Source: Paraconexibacter sp040581415 (GTDB lineage: Bacteria; Actinomycetota; Thermoleophilia; Solirubrobacterales; Solirubrobacteraceae). From it: 64,000 nucleotides of DNA. A program made the translations under genes and the position numbers. The notes beneath the pieces were generated by a model. It was not told the origin of the DNA. It did not search any database and saw only the letters and a list, made by a program, of their open reading frames with translations. The stretch covers positions 4,898,001 to 4,962,000 of the forward strand of contig NZ_CP114014.1 in the NCBI RefSeq assembly GCF_040581415.1, given 5' to 3'. This document shows, piece by piece, positions 7,559 to 15,471 of this stretch (positions within the stretch are counted from its first letter, which is position 1; every line of letters starts with the position of its first letter).

Positions 7559-8732
7559 TCAGGGTCGCCAGCACCGGAGCTCAGTGAGCTCGTCGTACGG
7601 CAGCGACGACTCGAGGTCATACCGGTCTGCCACGTCTGCACGCAGTTGCAGCGCAGTCGTGGCGGCGCCGAGGGCCAGCAGCTCGACGAGGTCGGCGGTC
7701 AGGTGGTCGACGGGCACAGGCACCTGGGTGACAAACCAGATCTCGGATCCGTCCACCCACAGGTTGCCACGCAGAGCATCGCTGTCGGCGTACACCGGAT
7801 GCTCGTGCTCGAAGTCGAGGTGCAGCGCCGGTGCACGACCGACCATGGAGCGCACGCGCAGCGGCCAGGTGTGGCCGGGGAAGTCGATCACCACGGGCTC
7901 GAGTGGGTGGTCGATGACCAGGCAGCCGGAGTCCTCGTCGCCCCAGACCTCGGTCTCGTACGCGAGGTCCCCGGCCACCTCGAACGCCGCCCGTACCCAC
8001 TCGGACACGGGTTCCTCCGGCTCGGCTTCCGGGACCTCGATGTCACCCGCGAGGAGCTCCTGCAGCAGCTCCTCGGCCCAGGTGTCGTCGTCCTCACGGT
8101 AGATGTCCGGGTCGCGGACCTCGAACATGATCGCCCGCTCGTACGCAGTCCTCGCCTCGGCGAGGTCGCCCAGTGCCGCAGCTGTCCGGCCGAGCCAGCA
8201 CCAGTTGAACGCGTCCTCCGGAGCGAGCTCGCAGAAGTATCGGAAGTAGCCGTACGCCTCACGGAGGCGGCCGAGCTCGAAGAGCGCCACCCCGAGCGTG
8301 TAGTGCGCGCTCATGTTGCCCGTGAGAAGGACCCGGCGCCACCGCACGACGGCAGCCTCGCCACGCGATTGGCGCGCGGCTGCCGCCAACCCGTCGTCGA
8401 GCCCGTCGACGGTCCGGTGACGTAGCGCGCAGACAGCGGCGATGATCGCGTTGACCGTGACGTCGCTCAGGCCGAGCGTCGGCGCGTCGAAGCGCGGCCC
8501 GTCCCAGCGCGGCGTGCTCGCCGTCGTCGGGGTCGTACGCCGAGAGGTCCTCGACCAGGAAGCCCGTGCAGCGATCGGCCGACGGAGGCTGCAGCAGCGC
8601 CACGTGGTCACCGACGACCGTCCAGCACTCGACCCGCTGCCCTTCGTGGGTGTCCCCGAACTCGAGCGCTACGAGGCGGTCGAGCTGGCGGTCCAGCGTG
8701 ACGCGAAGGCGGGGACGACGAGGACTGACCAC
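7559..8732 (-). pseudogene. TPR-repeat protein gene with an apparent one-base frameshift
   Basis: Two overlapping minus-strand frames join into one sensible protein. The upstream frame (GTG near 8732) gives RLRVTLDRQLDRLVALEFGD up to DLSAYDPDDGEH. The downstream frame resumes with PRWDGPRFDAPTLGL and ends at 7559. Removing one base in the run at about 8508-8516 would fuse them. The downstream part contains TPR-like helices (AHYTLGVALFELGRLREAYG; NWCWLGRTAAALGDLAEART) followed by a 150-residue domain of unknown function. It is either a real inactivating mutation or a sequencing error. If intact it would be a protein-protein scaffold of about 390 residues. Confidence 0.6.
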
Positions 8733-8991
8733 ATGTCCTGGGTCGTACCGGCGACACGTCGTCTGACACCCGGCACCTCGCCGTCGGGCGGTCGCGCACG
8801 GTCGTGTAGCCAAACTGTAGGGAGGTATGGCGAGGCCTGTATAAACCGTCCGGTCGGGTCACCGCAGCCGGTGTACCCGACACCGCAGGACCACCCATCA
8901 AGAGTGGCCGAGGGACCCAGCCCTGTGACGCCGCGGCAACCAGCTCAGCACCAGCGGGTGCCAACGCTGGGATCGATGGAGGTGACGCTGG

Positions 8992-9615
8992 ATGACCAAG
9001 AAGCGCAGGCGGTCGACGCCGCAGGAGCCGAGTACCCGCCAGTTCACGCGCAGCACCGATCCGCAACCGCAAAGTTCTGCGCTCGCACTCGGCGGACCCA
9101 GGAATCGGGACCCAGCCGCACGTCCCAAGCCGGTGCCTCGCACGTCGGATGGCCCCGTCTCACGGTACGCCTTTCGCTTCGAGCCGCGTAGTGGATGGGT
9201 GCTTCCCTGCGGGTTCAGCTCCAGCCTGCTGGGCAACGTCATGCCCGGAGAACGCTGCGCGGTCGGCGGCCTCGTCTTCGTCGACGAAAGGCACATCGAG
9301 GCGCGCTTTGCGGTCTGCGACGACGCCGTCCGCGTCGACGCCATCGCACGGCTGCGCTGGTGGGCGCATGGGTCTCCGTGGACCCTGAAGGTCGCGGACG
9401 GGCTGCACCCGGTGAATCCCTTTCCCGGGACGTGGTACCCGCTCGCCTGCTCCAGCTGCGGCCGGCACGGTGAGGTCTCAGCAACAGCGATGCCGTATGT
9501 CCGCTGCGCCGCCTGGGTGCTGCTCCCTTGCCGCTGTGGCGGCGTCTTTCTCCCTACGCGTCGGACTGACGACCCCACGTCCGACTCCCGGACTCCCGAC
9601 CCGAAAGCACCCTGA
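8992..9615 (+). CDS. Hypothetical protein with a cysteine-rich C-terminal part
   Basis: A 207-residue protein beginning MTKKRRRSTPQE with a basic, disordered first 50 residues. The centre looks globular (GWVLPCGFSSSLLG; ARLRWWAHGSPW). The C-terminal part has the cysteine pattern ACSSCGRHG followed by RCAAWVLLPCRCGG, which could be a zinc ribbon. A minus-strand frame over the same bases is low complexity and rejected. The gene is separated by only two bases from the next one, so both are likely cotranscribed. No known family is recognised. Confidence 0.55.
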   Translation: MTKKRRRSTPQEPSTRQFTRSTDPQPQSSALALGGPRNRDPAARPKPVPRTSDGPVSRYAFRFEPRSGWVLPCGFSSSLLGNVMPGERCAVGGLVFVDERHIEARFAVCDDAVRVDAIARLRWWAHGSPWTLKVADGLHPVNPFPGTWYPLACSSCGRHGEVSATAMPYVRCAAWVLLPCRCGGVFLPTRRTDDPTSDSRTPDPKAP

Positions 9616-9617
9616 CC

Positions 9618-9959
9618 ATGTGGATCTTCACGACCTCCGGCTTCCTCTCCGTCGTCACCCCGGCCGACCGCCCCGGTGACCTCCTCGTCCGAGCCCGCGT
9701 CCGCGCCGACCTCGAGGCATTCTGCGACGCCACCGGCGCACCCGCACCGATCGAGACGCCCGCCCGCGACTACCGCTGGCGGACGTTCGTCCCGGCGGCG
9801 ACGTTCGCCACCTACCTCGCCGGCCAGGCGGAGGCGATCGACTACGGCAACTTCAAGAGCGCCGTCGCCGCCCGCCAGGGTCACGACCGCGCCCATCGCT
9901 ACCACGACGTGTGGAGCGTCATGCACGACCTGCAGCTCGCGGACGCAGACGCGGTCTAG
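9618..9959 (+). CDS. Small hypothetical protein, 113 aa
   Basis: Begins MWIFTTSGFLSVVTPADRPG and continues with a compact alpha/beta-looking sequence containing DLLVRARVRADLEAF and DRAHRYHDVWSVMHDLQ. The soluble single-domain layout, with F/Y-rich strands near the start, looks like a conserved small protein, but I cannot name the family. Its ATG is two bases after the previous stop. Its TAG shares the palindrome ctag with the stop of the converging NERD-helicase gene. Confidence 0.65.
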   Translation: MWIFTTSGFLSVVTPADRPGDLLVRARVRADLEAFCDATGAPAPIETPARDYRWRTFVPAATFATYLAGQAEAIDYGNFKSAVAARQGHDRAHRYHDVWSVMHDLQLADADAV

Positions 9960-11587
9960 CCGGGGCCGACGATGACCACGTGGTTCCGCGCCCGCGACAG
10001 CGCGACGTAGAGCTGCTGGTCGTGCGAGGCGGCGTCAAGGTCCTCGAGCTCGCACAGCACAACCACGGGCGACTCGAGGCCCTTGAAGGCGCGGATCGAC
10101 GAGAAGTGCACGTGCGACCCGCCGGCTCCGCGCTTGTCGGTGAAGGTGAAGCGCCCGTGCCCCTCGCGGGCGACCGCGCTCTTCGCGCTCGCGTGTGAGG
10201 ACAGCACCACGATGTCCTGCGGCGGGATCTCGTCGGTGCTGCAGAGCCGCTCCAGCACCGACGCCACCGTCGCCGGCTGGTCCTTCGCCAGCAGCAACTC
10301 GGGCGAGCGTCCCTCGGGGCCGCGCGCCTCGGGGACGATCTGACCCTGGTAGAGCTTCATCACCTCACGATGGATCAGCTGCGTGTTGCGGCAGTTGACG
10401 GTCAGGTCGAACGGGACGTAGTCGTCCGTGACGTCGAGCGTCGTGTCGTAGATGCGCTGGTTGTCGTCGAGGAACAGCCACAGCGATCCGGCGGCCGGAT
10501 CGGCGATCGTCGTGTTGAGGGCGTCGAGCCAGTCGGTGTGCAGGTCCTGCGCCTCGTCCACCAACACCGCGTCGAACTGACCGCCGAGCTGCTCCATCGC
10601 TTCGATCAACGCGTACGGCAGGTCCTCGCGCCAGTGCTCGGGCGGCGGGGTCGTGCCGCTCGGGTAGTCCTTGAGCGGGATCTTCGCCCGCCGCGCCCAG
10701 TACACGCAGACGCTGTGGAAGGTCTGGAACGTCAGGTTGTCCCGCCCCTCGCGGGTGTTGAGATGCTCGCGAAGCCCGCGGTTGAAGCAGACGAACAGGA
10801 CGCGTTGGCCTTCGTCGGCGAGCCGCTTCGCCCGCTCCACAGCGAGCATGGTCTTCCCGGACCCGGCGCAGCCGTAGACGACCATCCTCCGCGCACGACC
10901 GAACCGATTCAGCAGCGCGGACTGCTCGTGGGTGAGGAGGACCAGCTCCTCGGTCTCGTCCAGGAACGTGGTCGCCATCGGGACCTCGATGCGGACACGT
11001 GGCGCGAGGAGCTCCCGGAGCATCGCTGCGCCTTCGGCACCGGGCGCGGTCCGCTTGTCGCGCGAGCCCTCGTGGTACGCGAGCGCGCGGTCGATCGCGG
11101 CCGTCATGTCCGGCAGATCGGTGCGGCCCATGACGAGATCCGCCGGCGCGTCCGGCGCGAGCACGAGGGAGTGCGCCGAGATGTCCGGGAACGCGAGCGC
11201 ATGCACCAGGAAGAGCTTGTGCCGCCGGTACCCCTCGACCTCCTCGATCTTCCGCGACAGGTTGTACCGGTGGTCGAGCGCCTGCGTGAACGGGTCCTTG
11301 ATCCGCTCGGCCGGACCGTCCTTCCGGAGCCGGCGCCACTCGCCGAACTCGCACTCGATCCCGCCGCCCTTGACCTCCAGACAGACGATCCCGCGGTCCG
11401 GGTGGCAGAGCACGAAGTCGCACTCGTCGTCCTCGGCCCCGGTCGCGTGGTCGCGGATCACGAGGCTCGCGGAGTGGAAGACCTCCCACTCGTCGTCGAG
11501 CTGGTCGCGGAGCGCCTCGAAGACGCGGCCCTCGGCGCGGCTCTTGACCTCGTCCTCCAGCAGCGAGCGCGGGTACATGCGAGCCAT
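9956..11587 (-). CDS. NERD nuclease-domain / SF1 (UvrD-like) helicase
   Basis: A 543-residue protein. Residues about 15-110 form a NERD domain, a predicted nuclease fold (DDECDFVLCHPDRGIVCLEV, with the D...E-x-K pattern). The rest is an SF1A helicase: Walker A GCAGSGKTM near residue 240, Walker B VLVDEAQDL near 343, and the late motif YVALSRARNHVVIV near 525. Such proteins are expected to unwind or process DNA ends; many occur in defence or repair settings, but a cellular role is not proven. The ATG at 11587 gives the complete NERD domain. Confidence 0.85.
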   Translation of the reverse strand: MARMYPRSLLEDEVKSRAEGRVFEALRDQLDDEWEVFHSASLVIRDHATGAEDDECDFVLCHPDRGIVCLEVKGGGIECEFGEWRRLRKDGPAERIKDPFTQALDHRYNLSRKIEEVEGYRRHKLFLVHALAFPDISAHSLVLAPDAPADLVMGRTDLPDMTAAIDRALAYHEGSRDKRTAPGAEGAAMLRELLAPRVRIEVPMATTFLDETEELVLLTHEQSALLNRFGRARRMVVYGCAGSGKTMLAVERAKRLADEGQRVLFVCFNRGLREHLNTREGRDNLTFQTFHSVCVYWARRAKIPLKDYPSGTTPPPEHWREDLPYALIEAMEQLGGQFDAVLVDEAQDLHTDWLDALNTTIADPAAGSLWLFLDDNQRIYDTTLDVTDDYVPFDLTVNCRNTQLIHREVMKLYQGQIVPEARGPEGRSPELLLAKDQPATVASVLERLCSTDEIPPQDIVVLSSHASAKSAVAREGHGRFTFTDKRGAGGSHVHFSSIRAFKGLESPVVVLCELEDLDAASHDQQLYVALSRARNHVVIVGPG

Positions 11588-11636
11588 CCGCCGCGAGCCT
11601 ACCCGCCGGCCCCGCGTCGTCGGCGATGATGGGCCG

Positions 11637-11825
11637 ATGCCGGACGACGACGATCCTGGACGCGCCGAGCCGGCCGGGCCGTGGCGCCTGTGGCGTCAGG
11701 ACGATCACGGCAACGCGGTGCCGATGGCCTCGTTCACCGATCGGGACGAGGCGGACCGCGCGTGCGCGAGGTACAACGCCCAGGGGCATCACCAGCACTA
11801 CTGGGTGGAGTTAGACCATCGTTGA
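11637..11825 (+). CDS. Small hypothetical protein, 62 aa
   Basis: The peptide MPDDDDPGRAEPAGPWRLWR... ends DRDEADRACARYNAQGHHQH plus a short tail. The pattern WRLWRQDDHGNAVPMASF with conserved-looking Trp, Asp and Gly suggests a real folded mini-domain, similar in shape to small actinobacterial proteins of unknown function. The gene is divergent from the NERD-helicase gene, with 49 bases between the starts. Confidence 0.6.
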   Translation: MPDDDDPGRAEPAGPWRLWRQDDHGNAVPMASFTDRDEADRACARYNAQGHHQHYWVELDHR

Positions 11826-12138
11826 GCCACGCCTAACTCGAGGTGACCGGGCAGACACGAATGGTCGACCGCGCCGCCGGCCAGTCCATGCTCCTGAACG
11901 ACCAGCGCGGGGTGGGGCCACTTCAGGCCGTCGCGCTGGGGCCAAGCGAAGCCGTCGCTCTCGTCCGCCGCCAATAGCGCACGAGCTCCGGAACGCACCA
12001 CGAGACACGCTGTGTGCGTTTGTGGCTTGCAGCACTGGTGTCGTGAGCCCCTCCCCAAATCAGGACGGCTCGACCCGTTCCCCGCTCAACGCCGAGGCCT
12101 ATTTCGGGCGGGTCCGTAGCGAGGATCTGCGACGTCCG
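11826..12138. other. Gap of 313 bases with only weak coding candidates
   Basis: Two short frames are visible. One on the minus strand (12058 to 11798, 86 codons) contains GARALLAADESDGFAWPQRD and looks partly protein-like, but it overlaps the 3' end of the 62-residue gene. The other, on the plus strand, is listed separately at 12043. Neither has a clear ribosome binding site. I see no hairpin or repeat that would explain the gap. Confidence 0.3.
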
Positions 12139-12177
12139 CTACTGCGGCGCCTGCACGCCGTCGGCCGCCGGGGCTAG
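12043..12177 (+). CDS. Possible 44-residue peptide or truncated gene start
   Basis: A GTG at 12043 opens a frame encoding a peptide that begins SPSPNQDGSTRSPLNAEAYF and ends LRRLHAVGRRG, with stop TAG at 12175-12177. The middle (NAEAYFGRVRSEDLRRPLL) looks protein-like, but the gene overlaps the 3' end of the converging GIY-YIG gene by 39 bases. It may be the surviving start of a disrupted gene. Low confidence. Confidence 0.2.
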   Translation: MSPSPNQDGSTRSPLNAEAYFGRVRSEDLRRPLLRRLHAVGRRG

Positions 12178-12945
12178 CCGGAACCGTGCTCGTCCCCCAG
12201 CGTCGTCCCTCTCGACCTCGCCACGCTCGACAAGACGTTTGAGTGCCTGATGGGTCGTCGGTTGACTCAGCCCTGTTGCCCGAACGAGCGCGGCCTCCCG
12301 CTGCCACTTCCCGGTGCTAAGGGCGTCGATGATGCGCCCGTACGACTCGCCCCTTGCTAGTCGTGCGGGGGAGGGCATGCTGTCATCGGGTTCGCTCCCT
12401 CCAGGGGTCTCAACGCTGGCGGCGTCGGCCGCCAGCGAGAGTGCAGACACTTGCAGGGTCAGCGCGTCGAGATCAGCGGCGATCTTCTCCAGTAGCGATC
12501 GGCTGGCAAGCGCAGGCTGCCTACCAGCCTGTTTGACCTCGTGAGCGCCACGAATGGTGGCTTGGGCTCGATTCTCGGATGTCTCAGCTGACGGAGCCGC
12601 AAAGATCAAGAGCGCTTCAACAGTCGCAACAAGATCGGCGTGATCGAGCGGACCAGCCTGGTCAGGCAGAGTGAACCAGGAAAATCGATCCCACCTCCCG
12701 GCGAGTCGGTCGCGTCGGTGATTCGCCAGGCGCCCCGTGATGTCACCCGTCGCCGTACCGACGTAGATCGTCGTCCATGCATGGTGCAGGACGTAGATCC
12801 CCGGCTGGCCGGCGACGTCAAAAGTCTTGCTTTCTCCGTCCACCTTGTAGGTGCCGGAGACTTCCTTCTGTCCTCCAGGTCCCTTCCGGCCCCAGTTCAC
12901 GTAGGCGGGATCCCAGAACCGTCCGTAGAACTCAATGATCGCCAT
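12139..12945 (-). CDS. GIY-YIG domain protein with a C-terminal winged helix
   Basis: A 268-residue protein. Residues about 45-130 look like a GIY-YIG nuclease core: GIYVL at 49-53, YVGTATGDITGRL at 61-73 with the expected arginine at 72, then HRRDRLAGRW. Residues about 205-260 form an ArsR/MarR-like winged helix (IIDALSTGKWQREAALVRAT; LSQPTTHQALKRLVERGEVE). The nuclease would cut DNA as directed by the DNA-binding tail, or the GIY-YIG fold may be non-catalytic in a regulator. The start is the ATG at 12945. Confidence 0.65.
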   Translation of the reverse strand: MAIIEFYGRFWDPAYVNWGRKGPGGQKEVSGTYKVDGESKTFDVAGQPGIYVLHHAWTTIYVGTATGDITGRLANHRRDRLAGRWDRFSWFTLPDQAGPLDHADLVATVEALLIFAAPSAETSENRAQATIRGAHEVKQAGRQPALASRSLLEKIAADLDALTLQVSALSLAADAASVETPGGSEPDDSMPSPARLARGESYGRIIDALSTGKWQREAALVRATGLSQPTTHQALKRLVERGEVERDDAGGRARFRLAPAADGVQAPQ

Positions 12946-13085
12946 TCATCGCACCCACGTAATCGAAGTCGGAATGGAGGGCATCCCGCCACCCTGGCCA
13001 GTAGCGCGTCACGCTATAGCGACGTGGACCCGTGCGCGCACGACGCGCCGGCGGCGATACGACCCAACCTGAGGCAGACGATGCT

Positions 13086-14060
13086 TCATACCGGCCTCGG
13101 GACGAACGCCGCCGCGCCCAGGACGCGTTCGAACCGCGACCACCGCTCGTCACCGGCCTGCTTGGCGAGGCGGTCGTACGCACCCATCTGTCCACTCAGG
13201 TTGTCGACGGTGTGGACAAGGGTCGCCTCGCGCGTACTCGGCACGACGGGGCTGCCGTACTCGAGCCGGCCGTGGTGCGAGAGCACGATGTGCAGCAGGC
13301 GCTGGGCGATCTCGCCCGGGAAGTCCGGGTCCTGCTCGATGGCCTGGCGCACGCGGTAGTAGCCGAGCGGAATCTCACCGAGGAGCTTGCCGGCATCCGT
13401 GAGGTCGATCGCACCGCCCTCCTGCCGGTAGGCCTCGAGCTTGCCGATGTCGTGCAGCAGTGCTCCGCAGACCGCGAGGTCGCGATCGGCTCCGAAGACC
13501 GCGCAGAGACGGTCGACACCGTGGGCGACGTCGAGCGCGTGCTCAAGCAGGCCGTGACGGTACGCGTGGTGGTTGAACTTCGCCGCCGGCGCCAGACGGA
13601 AGCACCGGCCGGTCGGCGTGCCCGGACCGAGCAGGCGCACCATTAGCGCGGCGAGGTGCGGCTGCGCAATCGATGCGAGCAGCGCGTCGAGCGCGTCGGA
13701 CAGCTCGCGCACGCAGCGGGCGGGTGCGTCGAGGAGCAGGCTCCAATCGACGTCGTCGCCGGCGACGGAGTCGACGGTCGCCACTGTCAGCTGCCGCCCG
13801 TACCGCGGATGCTCCGAGCACCGACCGCCGACTTGCGCGGGGGTGCCGGCCCGCAATCCCTCGACGGCTGCGCCCGGGTCCCACATGACCGCCGGGATGG
13901 TGCCGGAGCGGTCCCCCAGCAGCAGACGCAGGAAGGCCGACCCATCGCGCTTCTCCCGACGCTCGACTTCGCGGACGAGCAGCACGGCGTCAACGTCGCA
14001 CGGGGTCTGCCACTCAGAGAGGCGCGGCGAAGTCGGTAGCTCGGGGACGGCGGTGCTCAT
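13086..14060 (-). CDS. OB-fold / HD-domain exoribonuclease, YhaM-like
   Basis: The chosen start is the ATG at 14060 (MSTAVPELPTSPRLSEW); the open frame upstream is arginine- and cysteine-rich noise. The first 100 residues look like an OB fold (LLVREVERREKRDGSAFLRL; GDRSGTIPAVMW). Residues about 165-290 are an HD domain: HHAYRHGLLEHALDVA, CGALLHDIGKLEAY near 200, and LSHHGRLEYGSP near 260. This order and the 324-residue length match YhaM/CBF1-type 3'-5' exoribonucleases, which degrade RNA and sometimes ssDNA. Two unknown genes lie directly upstream in the same direction. Confidence 0.8.
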   Translation of the reverse strand: MSTAVPELPTSPRLSEWQTPCDVDAVLLVREVERREKRDGSAFLRLLLGDRSGTIPAVMWDPGAAVEGLRAGTPAQVGGRCSEHPRYGRQLTVATVDSVAGDDVDWSLLLDAPARCVRELSDALDALLASIAQPHLAALMVRLLGPGTPTGRCFRLAPAAKFNHHAYRHGLLEHALDVAHGVDRLCAVFGADRDLAVCGALLHDIGKLEAYRQEGGAIDLTDAGKLLGEIPLGYYRVRQAIEQDPDFPGEIAQRLLHIVLSHHGRLEYGSPVVPSTREATLVHTVDNLSGQMGAYDRLAKQAGDERWSRFERVLGAAAFVPRPV

Positions 14061-14100
14061 GAGCGAGGAGTCGAAACGAGGCGCCCTCGTCTGACACTCG

Positions 14101-14373
14101 TCACGCGCGCTCGGCCTGCAGCTGCGCCGCCGACAACCCGAGCAGCACACCCAGGAGCACCGCGCCGACGGGCGCGTCGGGCTGCACCTCGTCCAAGCGG
14201 CTGGCGAACATGGCACGCGCGTCATCGTCGATCCCGACCGACTCCTGCAGGCACAACACGTCGGCGAGCTCGAGCTCGCGATCACCCGCAGTCTGCACCA
14301 CGACGAAGTCGGTCAACCGATCGAAGGCTTCACGCAGCGCCTCGGCCAGGGCAGTCGCGGGGACGGGCGTCAT
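14101..14373 (-). CDS. Small helical hypothetical protein, 90 aa
   Basis: Encodes a 90-residue mostly helical, acidic protein (TALAEALREAFDRLTDFVVV; DARAMFASRLDEVQPDAPVG) ending in an Ala/Leu-rich tail. Its start overlaps the stop of the upstream gene by four bases (14370-14373), and the exoribonuclease gene begins 40 bases downstream, so the three probably form one operon. No family is recognised. Confidence 0.6.
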   Translation of the reverse strand: MTPVPATALAEALREAFDRLTDFVVVQTAGDRELELADVLCLQESVGIDDDARAMFASRLDEVQPDAPVGAVLLGVLLGLSAAQLQAERA

Positions 14374-15290
14374 CGCCCGCGTCCGTTCAGGAGCGCGACG
14401 ACCTGCTCCGGATCGACCACGAGCACATCGTCGGCTCGTCCCCGCAGCTCAGCGAGCGAACGAACGGCTCGCAACTTGGCGCTGACGTCGAGCCCGACGC
14501 GGGCCGGGTCGTGCAGCTCGAACCACGGCAGCCCGGCCTCAGTGTAAGTCCACGCATCGACCGGCGGCGACGGCAGCGGAAGGCCTGTCACGGCAGCGAA
14601 CGCCACTGCCTCGACCAGCGCGACGCGGACCGAGGCAGCCGGCTCACGCTCCCACGTGGCGTAGCCGTGGTTGTCCTCGTAGATCTCCTGACGGATGCGT
14701 CCACCGGCGGCGAGGCCCAGCGGCGCCGCTGACGGTGAGCAGCAGAGGACGTCATCAACCGCGACGGCGGGCGGCTCGTCGGGGAACTGACCCGGCCGGG
14801 CCGCGAACGTCGTGAAACGCAGGCCACCCTCGGGCGCGTCGCCGGACCGCTGCTCTTCCACCGTCGCGCCCGTCCCGAGCGGCGTGGCCACGAACTGCCG
14901 CACGCAGCCGTCGCCCGTGGACACGCCATCCAGCCAGGGCTGGTCCTGGACCACGAGGTAGTCCTGCTCCCCTCGGCGCGGAGGGGCGTTCCGGAACTCG
15001 CCGCCGGTCACCGCACAGGTGGCCCCGAGGCCGACCTTCAAGACGCTCGGGTGCCAGCTGCGCGCAGCGAAGGACAGCCACAGGGCTTCGCCGTCGCGCA
15101 GCGCGACGACGTGATCGGCGTCGCCGATACCGAGCAGGTCACGGGCCGCCGGCGCTAGCTCTGCGGCGGGCAGCGTCGGCATCGCACCTAGCGAAGGTGG
15201 GAGCGGGTGGTCCCCGCCGTCGTCGGGAATCCGCAGCGTCCGCTGCAGGGTCACAGTGACGCCGTCGCCTACGTCGATCGAGGCACTCAT
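14370..15290 (-). CDS. Conserved-looking hypothetical protein, 306 aa
   Basis: The start is set at the ATG at 15290 (MSASIDVGDGVTVTLQRTL); the frame upstream is low complexity. The product is soluble, with beta-rich segments such as DQPWLDGVSTGDGCVRQFVA and TPLGTGATVEEQRSGDAPEG. The motif PLGTGATVEEQ reminds me of a family seen beside phage or plasmid genes, but I cannot name it with confidence. No catalytic motif, signal peptide or membrane helix is visible. It heads a probable operon with the 90-residue protein and the YhaM-like enzyme. Confidence 0.6.
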   Translation of the reverse strand: MSASIDVGDGVTVTLQRTLRIPDDGGDHPLPPSLGAMPTLPAAELAPAARDLLGIGDADHVVALRDGEALWLSFAARSWHPSVLKVGLGATCAVTGGEFRNAPPRRGEQDYLVVQDQPWLDGVSTGDGCVRQFVATPLGTGATVEEQRSGDAPEGGLRFTTFAARPGQFPDEPPAVAVDDVLCCSPSAAPLGLAAGGRIRQEIYEDNHGYATWEREPAASVRVALVEAVAFAAVTGLPLPSPPVDAWTYTEAGLPWFELHDPARVGLDVSAKLRAVRSLAELRGRADDVLVVDPEQVVALLNGRGR

Positions 15291-15311
15291 GGAGGGAGGG
15301 TCGAACCCCCG

Positions 15312-15331
15312 CGCACTGTTCTGACAGTGCG
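15312..15331. promoter_or_regulatory. Perfect inverted repeat in a divergent intergenic region
   Basis: An eight-base perfect stem (cgcactgt / acagtgcg) with the four-base loop tctg, extendable by two G-C pairs past a one-base bulge. It lies 22-41 bases upstream of the minus-strand start at 15290, in the 181-base gap before the divergent helicase gene. No T-run follows, so an operator or leader hairpin is more likely than a terminator. Confidence 0.45.
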
Positions 15332-15471
15332 GGCCAGAACTCGGACGAGTCTCACCGCTCACGAACTGATTACGGCTGACGATAAGCAACCAGCGGAGCG
15401 GGGCGTCAGGTCTCGAGCCGTGGCAGCGACTAGCCTGACACACGACCGCGATCGAGGAGCAAAGAGCCGTC

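Noticed and set aside
8898..9926. 342-codon minus-strand frame
   Set aside because: Its sequence is low complexity and it opposes two plus-strand genes with better protein character and a two-base gap between them.
10370..11629. Long frames on both strands over the NERD-helicase
   Set aside because: The helicase motifs lie only in the frame 11587 to 9956; the others are shadows rich in Arg, Val and Ala.
15291..15350. tRNA-like sequence (T-loop-like gttcgac on the minus strand beside a stem-loop)
   Set aside because: A T-arm can be drawn, but no matching acceptor strand, D-arm or anticodon loop is found at the right distances.
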